64,000 bases of DNA from Candidatus Cloacimonetes bacterium 4572_55. GTDB lineage: Bacteria; 4572-55. Positions 18,468 to 26,079 of the stretch are shown here, one piece after another (position 1 is the stretch's first letter; every line of letters starts with the position of its first letter). The DNA is taken from the NCBI GenBank assembly GCA_002084765.1, contig NBMB01000020.1, positions 1 through 64,000 of the forward strand. The letters run 5' to 3'. The notes below the pieces were generated by a model. The model had not been told where the DNA came from, made no database searches, and worked only from the letters and a program-made list of their open reading frames with translations. The position numbers and the translations under genes are program-made.

Positions 18468-19238
18468 TTACCGCCAGCTTTGGCTATCCAATACCTTGAC
18501 AGTCGCTGTGAGGAAGAAGATGATAAATGTCGCATAATAAATCAAGTGTCTGGAGTCGATAATACCGTTATTGAAATCGTTGAAATGTTCGATCACAGAA
18601 ATATAGAGGAGCACTTCCCCCCATGCGCCTTCGATCACGGATCCGGCAAGGACTAAGAGCCATAGGAAAAGCAACCCTCCTCCGGTGATCACTGCCGCGA
18701 TAATCTGGTTCTCGGTGAGCGAGGAGGCGAATAAACCAAACGAAATAAATGCCAATCCCATCAGAAAAACGCCCAGATATGAGGAGAGCAACGCCCATAA
18801 ATCCGGCTCTCCGTATGTCAATAGGATAAATGGGACATATACGGTAAGTGCCAGGAATGCAAAGAAAAGGGTTGCGGCTGCCGCAAATTTCCCCAGTACC
18901 CATTCGAGTTTATCAATGGGCGAGGTGTAGATCAGCTCGAACGCGCCCAGCCGCCGTTCTTCTGCGAATAGGCGCATGGTCATCGCTGGCGTCAGGATCA
19001 GCACAATGATACTCGTCGCGCTGAAGATGGGGCGAACGACCATCCTGTCGATATTGAGCTGTCCCTGCAGAAAAGGACTGGAGGTCATCGCTTGCATGCT
19101 CATTTGGGTATACCATATGACTGAGTTGTAGAAAAACCATCCGAATAAAATTAGAAATACAGAGATGGAGACGTATGCGATCGGCGAAGTAAAATATGAG
19201 TTGACTTCCCGCTCCCAAACAGCATAAATTTTTTTCAT
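18468..19238 (-). CDS. gldF: ABC-2-type permease (GldF-like)
   Basis: 256 aa with six hydrophobic helices and the ABC-2 permease layout; segments such as SIIVLILTPAMTMRLFAEER and LGAFELIYTSPIDKLEWVLGK match GldF/NosY-type permeases. It is the membrane part of a GldA/F/G-like transporter with the ATPase encoded upstream (4-base ATGA overlap at 19235-19238) and GldG downstream. Transported substrate unknown. Confidence 0.87.
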   Translation of the reverse strand: MKKIYAVWEREVNSYFTSPIAYVSISVFLILFGWFFYNSVIWYTQMSMQAMTSSPFLQGQLNIDRMVVRPIFSATSIIVLILTPAMTMRLFAEERRLGAFELIYTSPIDKLEWVLGKFAAAATLFFAFLALTVYVPFILLTYGEPDLWALLSSYLGVFLMGLAFISFGLFASSLTENQIIAAVITGGGLLFLWLLVLAGSVIEGAWGEVLLYISVIEHFNDFNNGIIDSRHLIYYATFIIFFLTATVKVLDSQSWR

Positions 19239-20272
19239 TCGCTCGTCTCCTTTTCCGATTCTGATCCCTCAAAATTTTCGGATGTCTCGATATCTTCCTC
19301 TGTGGTCAACTGCAGAAAAACCTCTTCCAAGCTCATCCGGTCCGGACGAATCTCATACAAGCGCCATCCGTTCTCGATCACGACTTTGGCTGCATGATGA
19401 CGGATATTTTCTCGTTCCGCGCTCCGGATTGTCAGATAATGTCCCACGGACGCTCTCTCTTGATCCAGAGGCATGGAGGAGTCCAGCTCTACGGATTCGA
19501 TCTCTGGAATCTTTCTCAGTTTTCCGACTATTTTCTCTATATTCTTCACGGAATATTCGCCGAGACTCGGCTCTTCGATGTGCATCATAAACCGCTCGCT
19601 CCCCTGCAATCTCACAGTCAAAGCCTCTGTGGAATCCTTCGCGACGATGTGTCCGTTATGGATGATGATCACCCGACCGCAGGTCATGCTCACTTCCGGC
19701 AGGATATGGGTGGAGAGGAGGATGGTATGGTCGCCGGCTAAGGACTTGATTAGATGGCGGACTTCGATGATTTGTTTTGGGTCCAGCCCCACTGTCGGCT
19801 CGTCCAGGATCAATATTTGGGGATTATGGATCAACGCCTGCGCCAGACCCACCCGCTGTTTATAACCTTTTGAGAGCTTAGAGATACGCAATCGCCGATT
19901 CTCCCCGATATGGACTCGTTCCACAATATCGCGAATCCGTTTGGATATCTGTCGGAACGGAACTTCCCGAATCTGCGCGACAAATCTCAGATACGCGTCT
20001 ACTGTCATGTCCGGGTAAAGCGGCGGATTTTCCGGCATATAACCGACGTGACGACGCACTTCTTTGGAGTCATCGAACACGTCGAAACCAGCTACCTTTG
20101 CACTGCCGGAAGAGGGAGGAAAAAAGCAACTCAATACTCGCATGGTGGTGGTTTTTCCCGCGGCGTTCGGACCGAGAAAGCCAACGATTTCCCCTTTCTC
20201 CACCTGAAAACTTACGTCTTGAATCGCAGGCTTTGCACCGTAGTTTTTTGTCAAATTTTCTACTTGGATCAT
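19235..20272 (-). CDS. gldA: ABC transporter ATPase (GldA-like)
   Basis: 345 aa from the ATG at 20272 (GGGG 6 bases upstream), giving MIQVENLTKNYGAKPAIQDV. Walker A is GPNAAGKTTT (Ala replaces the usual Gly of GPNGAGKTTT), the signature is LSKGYKQRVGLAQALIH and Walker B is ILILDEPTVGLDPKQ, followed by a switch His (LSTHIL). The 100-residue C-terminal extension (PSLGEYSVKNIEKIVGKLRK ... SLEEVFLQLT) is usual in drug/Gld-type ABC ATPases. It energises the GldF-like permease. First gene of the cassette; a copy of the dispersed CGCAGATTA repeat lies just upstream. Confidence 0.92.
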   Translation of the reverse strand: MIQVENLTKNYGAKPAIQDVSFQVEKGEIVGFLGPNAAGKTTTMRVLSCFFPPSSGSAKVAGFDVFDDSKEVRRHVGYMPENPPLYPDMTVDAYLRFVAQIREVPFRQISKRIRDIVERVHIGENRRLRISKLSKGYKQRVGLAQALIHNPQILILDEPTVGLDPKQIIEVRHLIKSLAGDHTILLSTHILPEVSMTCGRVIIIHNGHIVAKDSTEALTVRLQGSERFMMHIEEPSLGEYSVKNIEKIVGKLRKIPEIESVELDSSMPLDQERASVGHYLTIRSAERENIRHHAAKVVIENGWRLYEIRPDRMSLEEVFLQLTTEEDIETSENFEGSESEKETSE

Positions 20273-20613
20273 ACGCGTCCCCGTATTTAGCGCGATCCGC
20301 AGATTACGCAAATTATCGTAGATTAAAATATACAAATATAAGCAAAACGCTACCCTCTGAGATCATGCAAGTTCCGATCTCACGGCTCATCAAACAGGAG
20401 AATTTTGTTTCGTGTTCCAAATTGAATCGAGCTTCGGCAAAGGTTCCGCGCAGAAAAATTTCAGGGAAAATTTAAATTAAATATGGTCAATTCGAAAATG
20501 AATGATTAGATTGTGGCGTTGCCGTGAAGGAAATGACCCTGACTTTTTCGGAAAATATGGGTTTCCAAGACAACACATGGAAATCGATTTTTGAACTTCT
20601 GGAGGATCACATA
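20273..20613. other. Intergenic region between gldA-like and panB (divergent)
   Basis: 341 bases without a supported gene. It holds one copy of the dispersed repeat (20292-20329) and a perfect 7+7 hairpin TGAGATC/GATCTCA at 20358-20382. Promoters for both divergent genes must lie here, but none is convincing by eye. An in-frame extension of panB back to a GTG at 20524 is open but has no family similarity. Confidence 0.5.
20292..20329 (+). repeat. Dispersed CGCAGATTA-type repeat, copy 1
   Basis: Starts GCGATCCGCAGATTACGC, continues AAATTATCGTAGATTAAAA. It shares the leader GATCCGCAGATTACG and the second unit with copies at 26,033, 31,943, 34,425, 39,597, 46,819 and 53,299. Orientation is defined with GATCC at the 5' end. 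Confidence 0.7.
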
Positions 20614-21417
20614 ATGCAAAAAAAAGTGACAATAAAGACGCTTCGGGGTATGAAGCGTCGTTCGGAAAAAATATGTATGTTGACCGCTTACGATTATCTG
20701 ACGGCGAAACATGTAGACGCGGCTGGGGTGGACGCGATCCTTGTGGGCGACTCTGCGGCAATGGTGTTCGCCGGCTATGAGAACACGTTGCCGATCACCT
20801 TAGACGAGATGCTATACCACGTCAAAGCGGTTAATAGAGGACGCAAACGTGCGCTTCTTGTAGGCGATATGCCCTTTCTTTCCTATCAGGTATCTCAAGA
20901 TCAGGCGATCTATAATGCGGGCAGGATGTTGAAAGAAGGCGGCGCGGAAGCGGTCAAATTGGAGGGCGGCGAGCCTATAGCTCCTTTTATCGACAGAATG
21001 ACCCGGGTTGGGATACCGGTGATGGGACATTTGGGCATGACGCCGCAATCTGTTCATCAGTTTGGGGGTTATAAACTGCAAGCAAAGTGTGAACGAAGTG
21101 CTGAGCGGCTGCTCAACGACGCTGCAGCTCTGGAGCAAGCCGGATGCTTTGCGATTGTCCTGGAAAAAGTGCCGTATCCCCTGGCGGGAAAGGTCAGCGA
21201 AAAACTGAAAATCCCCACTATCGGAATTGGGGCGGGACCCGACTGCGACGGTCAAGTTTTGGTGGTGGACGATATGCTGGGTATCTTTGAGGAGTTTGAT
21301 CCCAAATTTCTGAAAAGATACGCGAACCTGGCAACGATCATAAGGCAAGCGGTTTCCACTTATGTCTCGGAAGTCAAAAATCAGGAATTTCCCACCCTGG
21401 ATCATAGCTATTCATAA
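20614..21417 (+). CDS. panB: 3-methyl-2-oxobutanoate hydroxymethyltransferase
   Basis: 267 aa from the ATG at 20614, with GGAGG 8 bases upstream. The sequence opens MQKKVTIKTLRGMKRRSEKI. The family motifs MLTAYDYLTAKHVDAAGVDA, ILVGDSAAMV, ITLDEMLYHVKAV, AVKLEGG, VMGHLGMTPQSVHQFGGYK and IPTIGIGAG are all present. It transfers a methylene group from 5,10-methylene-THF to 2-oxoisovalerate, giving ketopantoate, the first committed step to pantothenate and CoA. It is followed after 9 bases by panC, forming an operon. Confidence 0.96.
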   Translation: MQKKVTIKTLRGMKRRSEKICMLTAYDYLTAKHVDAAGVDAILVGDSAAMVFAGYENTLPITLDEMLYHVKAVNRGRKRALLVGDMPFLSYQVSQDQAIYNAGRMLKEGGAEAVKLEGGEPIAPFIDRMTRVGIPVMGHLGMTPQSVHQFGGYKLQAKCERSAERLLNDAAALEQAGCFAIVLEKVPYPLAGKVSEKLKIPTIGIGAGPDCDGQVLVVDDMLGIFEEFDPKFLKRYANLATIIRQAVSTYVSEVKNQEFPTLDHSYS

Positions 21418-21426
21418 GGAAAACGT

Positions 21427-22275
21427 ATGCTTTTGTTTGATACTATTTTCGACATGCAGGGGCAAAGCGAAAAATATCGGAGTCAGGGGAGAAAAATCGG
21501 CTTTGTGCCGACAATGGGATTTTTGCATGAGGGACATCTGAGCTTGATGCGGATTGCCAAAGAGAAATGCGACGAACTGGTGGTCAGTATTTTTGTCAAT
21601 CCATCGCAGTTTGCTCCCAACGAGGATTTTAGCTCGTACCCGCGCAATTTCCAGCGGGATATCCAACTGCTGGAGGAAGTCGGCGCGACCGCGCTTTTTA
21701 TGCCGACTCAAGAGATGATGTATCCCAAGGGATATAAGACATGGGTCCATGTCGAAAAACTCGATACAAAATTGTGCGGTATCTCCAGACCCCATCTTTT
21801 TCAAGGCGTGACAACGGTTGTAAACAAGCTATTCAATATCGTGCGTCCTCATATAGCTCTGTTCGGACAAAAAGATGCTCAGCAAGCGATTATCATTAAG
21901 AAAATGGTTGTTGATCTGAATATGAATATCGAGATTGTGATCGGGCAGTTAATTCGGGAGACGGACGGGTTGGCGATGAGTTCCCGGAACAGTTACCTTT
22001 CGGAAGAGGAACGGCGGGACGCGGTAGTCTTATATCAAGCACTACAGCTCGGCAAGCGACGGCTGATGGAGGCTGGTATGGGGAAAACCAAGATTTTGTC
22101 GGAGATTCGGCAACTGATCGAGGCTAAACCCACGACCCGAGTCGATTATATCGAGATGCACAGCGCGAAAAATCTGGCGGAAATCGGCGAGCATCCCCAG
22201 GGCGATATCCTGATCGCGTTAGCGGTATTTGTCGGAAATACGCGGCTGATCGACAATATTACAGTTTCAATCTGA
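21427..22275 (+). CDS. panC: Pantothenate synthetase
   Basis: 282 aa. It has the nucleotidyl-transferase motifs VPTMGFLHEGHLSLM (HIGH-like HEGH), VSIFVNPSQFAPNEDFSSYP, GVTTVVNKLFNIVRP, ALFGQKDAQQ and the KMSKS-like GLAMSSRNSYLS. It ligates pantoate and beta-alanine with ATP. AAGGA lies 6 bases before the ATG. It ends 4 bases from the stop of the convergent lipoprotein gene. Confidence 0.96.
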   Translation: MLLFDTIFDMQGQSEKYRSQGRKIGFVPTMGFLHEGHLSLMRIAKEKCDELVVSIFVNPSQFAPNEDFSSYPRNFQRDIQLLEEVGATALFMPTQEMMYPKGYKTWVHVEKLDTKLCGISRPHLFQGVTTVVNKLFNIVRPHIALFGQKDAQQAIIIKKMVVDLNMNIEIVIGQLIRETDGLAMSSRNSYLSEEERRDAVVLYQALQLGKRRLMEAGMGKTKILSEIRQLIEAKPTTRVDYIEMHSAKNLAEIGEHPQGDILIALAVFVGNTRLIDNITVSI

Positions 22276-22279
22276 TAGG

Positions 22280-23056
22280 TTACGGATTTCTTTCCACCGT
22301 GGTCATCTGAAAAACCGCATCAATCGCCTGAGTGCGGTCGATCTCTACGGTTTGAGTCGCTGTCTGATAACGAGAGTCGAAGCAGATCAAATCCATTGTG
22401 GAAGATACGACCCATGTCGCCACCTCTTCCGGTTCAGATTCGTCTGTCTCTATGATCGTTTCTCCCAGCGGCAATTCATCCGCGGAATTGATATAGAATT
22501 CGCCGTTCTCATCGGTGATTTTGAAATAGGGCGTATCGTCGTCAATCTCGTCCACCGGGCGATCGATACAGACCAAAATATATCCATTGTAACTTGCCGC
22601 CTGCATCAGGCAGCGATATATATTCGCTGTCAAATCCTCGCGGATAGTTCTGGTATGAAGCCCCATATCAAACGTTTCATTGATCAGCTCTATCAATTCC
22701 TTTTCGCCAGTCCAATCAAGAAAAGTGATCCTCACGGAATTGCGAAATGAGACCGTGAATCGCAGAGTGGTCTCCTTGTCAAATGGATTCGGAAAATTTT
22801 GATACAACTCGTCATCCTGGAGAACGGTTTTGTCGATCTCGTTGTCCACGCCCGGGTCGGACGCTGGCTGAGACGATGCGTCAAGAAAATTCCCAAGATG
22901 AATTTTTGCCCCGACAATAGGTTGTCCCTCCGAGTCCACTACCTGCCCGTAGATTCCTGGAAAGCGTTCGTCGTCGTCGTCGCTGTTGCAAGATACCCCG
23001 AGCCCAATCGCGCACCAGCCCAAAAATAGTAAAATGATCATACTTTTTCGTCGCAC
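22280..23056 (-). CDS. Secreted/lipoprotein with carboxypeptidase-regulatory-like repeat and internal xPNPF motif
   Basis: About 258 aa. The start is best at the GTG at 23056 (AAGGAG 7 bases upstream), giving VRRKSMIILLFLGWCAIGLG with a Cys next (VSC), a lipoprotein-like signal, then an Asp-rich stretch NSDDDDE. It continues with GIYGQVVDSEGQPIVGAKIHL (CarboxypepD_reg-like strand), then an internal YQNFPNPFDKETTLRFTV ... FLDWTG segment of the FlgD/T9SS sorting-motif type, and later FKITDENGEFYINSADELPL. The xPNPF motif is usually C-terminal; here it lies mid-protein and seems embedded in the regulatory-like domain. Function unknown; surface or periplasmic location inferred. Confidence 0.6.
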   Translation of the reverse strand: MRRKSMIILLFLGWCAIGLGVSCNSDDDDERFPGIYGQVVDSEGQPIVGAKIHLGNFLDASSQPASDPGVDNEIDKTVLQDDELYQNFPNPFDKETTLRFTVSFRNSVRITFLDWTGEKELIELINETFDMGLHTRTIREDLTANIYRCLMQAASYNGYILVCIDRPVDEIDDDTPYFKITDENGEFYINSADELPLGETIIETDESEPEEVATWVVSSTMDLICFDSRYQTATQTVEIDRTQAIDAVFQMTTVERNP

Positions 23057-23203
23057 AATCTCTCTCCTTCCATAGTTCGTGAATAGTAGCGGTTCCATTG
23101 TTGTGTTTGCTCATTTTTGAGCTTCATCGATAACAGGTTTGACCTGTTTGTTCAGGCGGGAGTGACGCGCTCCCGCGGATTTTTGTTTATCACATTTACC
23201 GAC

Positions 23204-25156
23204 CTACCGGATCAGAACCATTCGCTGCGTCTTTGTTCCGAGCGATGTTTGTAGTGCCATGAGATAGACGCCGCTACGGGCTTGCTTTCCGTGCCTATCG
23301 ATTCCATCCCAAGCGACCTCAAACCCTCCAGCCTGATGTTGCCGATCTGCCAGCCGCTTTACCAATCGTCCCGACACATCATAGATCGAGACGCTCGCTC
23401 GACCGCTTTTCACCATTGCATAACGGATCACGGTGTGGTCTGCAAATGGGTTTGGATAGTTGACAATATCCAGAACAGGCAGGCTTTGGATCGGCGGCGC
23501 ATCCTCAACCGAGATGAATTCGTCGGAAACAGGCAGGATCAATCGAGAGGGATAGGTCGATCCAAAATATACGGCGTTTCGAGCTGTGACAAACTCTTCT
23601 GGAAATCGAGAGAAAGGCGCACCAGTGTTTGGATTAACCGCAAATCGGTCGTAATTGCTGCTGGAAATATCCACTCGAATCTGATGACCGATATTAAAGA
23701 CGATAGCTGCGCTCCATAAATCGATATCAAATTCGTATATCTCGCCCGGCGTCAAGAAATCTTCTTGGGAAAAGCTATTTCGGTGGCGGGCGCGGATAAT
23801 GCCGTCTCCGATCAAAATCGATCGTCCATCGGGGTAGACGTCGCATAATTTCGCGGTAAAGTCTGTATCGACCGCATCGGACGACGCCCATAGTTTGACT
23901 TTTATTTTACCTGCAACATCGACCGGTTCCGTGAGCGGCTCCGTAGTAAATGTCAGCACGTCGGCGCGGCTCTCTACGGATGACTGGTCGTATGGTCCCA
24001 TATCTCCATGCAAATTGCGTCCCCCGATTGTCGGCGCAGGATCTGTCGGGTCAAAAATAAAATCGAGACTATCTGATTGGAGAACCGGAGAGTCGGAGTT
24101 GAGCGATCCGTCCGGGTAGAGATAAAAATTCATATCGGTTATTCCATCGGGGGGCCATGTCTCGGAAGTCCGCCATTCATTTCCCGGAGACCCTGGATCG
24201 TCCACATCGCCCATCGAGTAATATCGAACCGCGGGTTCGTCCATTATGCCGGTTTCCTCTCCTTTCATCCAGTAATTGAACCACGCTACCCCAAGCATTA
24301 AAATCTGGGTCGTGCTAAGCACGGCATTCTCTGGAAAAACCAGCTCCCCGATCTCCTGCCCCCAATCCATGTGGGTATAGGGACCCATGAGCAGCTTTTG
24401 ATTTCCGTGCGCGCCTGATACTCCGTTGGCATGTAAACCGAGAAAGCTGTTGACCGTACCTTCGCAAAAAATATCATGCCATCCGCCGATAAAAAAAGCC
24501 GGCACGTTGACCGCGTCATATCGGGTCTCGACATTCACTTGATCCCAAAATTCGCTATACACCGCGTGAGACTCAATTTCCGGTAAGAGATACGTCTCCT
24601 CCAAGCCGCCGATCCAATTCTCGACCAGTCGCTCGCGATACGCGCCGCCCTGATACGCGGCTTGTTCATAGATATTGCTTGCCGCTACAATCGGAACCTG
24701 GCAAACCAAATGAGGCGGAGTCGCTCCAGCCATCATTGTTTGAGTAATGCCCATGGCAGACGCTCCAATCGTGCCGACCTGACCGTCGGACCAGGATTGC
24801 TCAGCGATCCACTCAACCGTGTCGTATCCGTCTTGGCGCACCCCCCAACCGTCATCCTCAAACAGGCGGGCAACGCCTTCGGAATCATACCGTCCTCGCG
24901 TGTCTTGAAGGACAATGGTGTATCCCAGTATGTCGCACACTGCGACCAATTGATCCGCCTCCAAGGCGTCCTCACGACCATAAGGCGTTCGTATCAAAAC
25001 GCTTGGATACGAGCCAGGAAAACTCGGTCTGTAAATATCCGTCGCGAGGTGAATCTCGTCGCGCATCGGCATCATCACTGTTTCAAATTCGTATGCCATC
25101 CCGTCGAGAGAGGATAGCAAAATGATCAAAATCACAAAAAACATCGCTTTACGCAT
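23204..25156 (-). CDS. CocE/NonD-type (S15) secreted hydrolase with C-terminal FlgD-like domain
   Basis: 650 aa from the ATG at 25156 (GGAGGAG 6 bases upstream). Signal peptide (AMFFVILIILLSSLDGMAYE), then an alpha/beta hydrolase of the X-Pro dipeptidyl-peptidase/cocaine-esterase type: MRDEIHLATDIYRPSFPGSY, TPYGRED, VLQDTRGRYDSEG and the nucleophile elbow GTIGASAMGI. A C-terminal galactose-binding-like beta domain (VDVAGKIKVKLWASSDAVDT) follows. The last 80 residues, from NYPNPFADHTVIRY to GVYLMALQT ... RMVLIR, are the FlgD-like/T9SS-type tail of FCB-group secreted proteins. It likely hydrolyses a peptide or ester outside the inner membrane; the substrate is unknown. Confidence 0.85.
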   Translation of the reverse strand: MRKAMFFVILIILLSSLDGMAYEFETVMMPMRDEIHLATDIYRPSFPGSYPSVLIRTPYGREDALEADQLVAVCDILGYTIVLQDTRGRYDSEGVARLFEDDGWGVRQDGYDTVEWIAEQSWSDGQVGTIGASAMGITQTMMAGATPPHLVCQVPIVAASNIYEQAAYQGGAYRERLVENWIGGLEETYLLPEIESHAVYSEFWDQVNVETRYDAVNVPAFFIGGWHDIFCEGTVNSFLGLHANGVSGAHGNQKLLMGPYTHMDWGQEIGELVFPENAVLSTTQILMLGVAWFNYWMKGEETGIMDEPAVRYYSMGDVDDPGSPGNEWRTSETWPPDGITDMNFYLYPDGSLNSDSPVLQSDSLDFIFDPTDPAPTIGGRNLHGDMGPYDQSSVESRADVLTFTTEPLTEPVDVAGKIKVKLWASSDAVDTDFTAKLCDVYPDGRSILIGDGIIRARHRNSFSQEDFLTPGEIYEFDIDLWSAAIVFNIGHQIRVDISSSNYDRFAVNPNTGAPFSRFPEEFVTARNAVYFGSTYPSRLILPVSDEFISVEDAPPIQSLPVLDIVNYPNPFADHTVIRYAMVKSGRASVSIYDVSGRLVKRLADRQHQAGGFEVAWDGIDRHGKQARSGVYLMALQTSLGTKTQRMVLIR

Positions 25157-25506
25157 AGCAAACTCCTCCATGCTGTGGTTATTAGATAATAGAAAATGGG
25201 ATTAAATAAAGTAAATAAATTATATATAGATATTTATATTATATATAAATTCTATCAATGTATGCGATTTTTCACATTTTTGGTAGCAGTACTTTTATGC
25301 AATATAGCTCGTCTCGTGGGAAGTCGCAACAAAATTCGAGCCTCTCGCCTCTGTTTCTGGGCGACGGATGAATCTCGGGGCTGGATAGAAATCTCTCTTT
25401 TGACGAGAATTATAAGCAACCTCCAGATAATGAGTTTCGTATAGCCTGCAAGATCGTGTAAATTTTTTATCGATTTTTCATTGATATTTTGTTTGGAGGT
25501 GTAAAA
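25157..25506. other. Intergenic region upstream of the S15 hydrolase and the Cys-rich membrane protein
   Basis: About 350 bases between divergent genes. The first third is very AT-rich (TATATAGATATTTATATTATATAT around 25,215-25,245, a likely promoter area). A 60-codon frame from the ATG at 25262 starts with a hydrophobic stretch (MRFFTFLVAVLLC), but it lacks a ribosome site and a recognisable continuation, so it is not called. Confidence 0.4.
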
Positions 25507-25959
25507 ATGGAACCAAATGAGAAAACGACACAAGAAGCCGCCTCGTGCCCATGTGAGAATGGGAATGTGAGTGTGAATGAGAATAAGAGTGAAAAATGCG
25601 AGTGTGGATGCGGATGTGAATGTGGGTGTAATTCAAAAGAAACAAAGTATTTCCGAGTCATATTTAATGGGATGGAGATAAAAAATCCCGTTATCAACTT
25701 CCTGGTCGGCTGCTCGGTCATCCTGTTGTTATTGACCTTACTCTCCTTTATCATCTCTGTGGTATTGCCGTTCATCGGCACTGTAGTCAGCTTTGCCTTA
25801 GGCGTAGCCGGCGTCATGCTGATCGCTGTGATTATCGGCTTAGTATTGTTACTTTTTGCCAGCCCGCTGATCGCTCTCATCGCTTTCCCTTTCGTCATTA
25901 CGATTCGTGAAAATAAAAAGAACGCCGCGACAAAAAATCAACCGGTGAAAACCTGTTGA
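25507..25959 (+). CDS. Small membrane protein with Cys-rich N-terminal tail
   Basis: 150 aa from the ATG at 25507, GGAGGTG 5 bases upstream. A 50-residue hydrophilic head carries eight cysteines, two in SCPCENG and six in KCECGCGCECGCN. Two long hydrophobic segments follow (about 66-95 LVGCSVILLLLTLLSFIISV and 100-132 LGVAGVMLIAVIIGLVLLLF), then a basic tail ending in Cys. The alternating C-x-C spacing resembles metal-binding low-complexity tails rather than a Fe-S or heme motif. The DNA of the head is a TGNGA-type near-repeat, so the Cys run may have grown by slippage. No family recognised. A bidirectional terminator follows. Confidence 0.65.
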   Translation: MEPNEKTTQEAASCPCENGNVSVNENKSEKCECGCGCECGCNSKETKYFRVIFNGMEIKNPVINFLVGCSVILLLLTLLSFIISVVLPFIGTVVSFALGVAGVMLIAVIIGLVLLLFASPLIALIAFPFVITIRENKKNAATKNQPVKTC

Positions 25960-25989
25960 TTGACGAAAGGGTCAATAAGTGCCTCTCTT

Positions 25990-26031
25990 AAAAAAAAATC
26001 GTCCTTGATTTCTCAGGGACGATTTTTTTTT
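25990..26031. terminator. Bidirectional rho-independent terminator
   Basis: ATCGTCC ... GGACGAT (25998-26004 / 26017-26023), extended inward to a 9-bp stem CGTCCTTGA/TCAGGGACG, with eight A on the left and nine T on the right. It sits between the convergent Cys-rich membrane protein and histidine kinase genes and can serve both. Confidence 0.85.
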
Positions 26032-26032
26032 G

Positions 26033-26066
26033 CGATCCGCAGATTACGAACTGATAATTAAAGAGT
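26033..26066 (+). repeat. Dispersed CGCAGATTA-type repeat, copy 2 (middle unit deleted)
   Basis: CGATCCGCAGATTACG is followed directly by AACTGATAATTAAAGAGTT, the tail seen in copies 3 and 4. The central GCAGATTA unit is missing. Confidence 0.65.
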
Positions 26067-26079
26067 TATGCTATGAAAT

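Noticed and set aside
20524-20613. Possible 30-residue N-terminal extension of panB or leader peptide
   Set aside because: GGAGG is placed for the ATG at 20614, and the extension has no similarity to PanB; a leader role cannot be shown.
25196-25444. 82-codon frame starting in very AT-rich DNA, or its 60-codon internal start at 25262 with a hydrophobic N-terminus
   Set aside because: No ribosome site, no recognisable domain, and the upstream half is TA-repeat-like promoter DNA.
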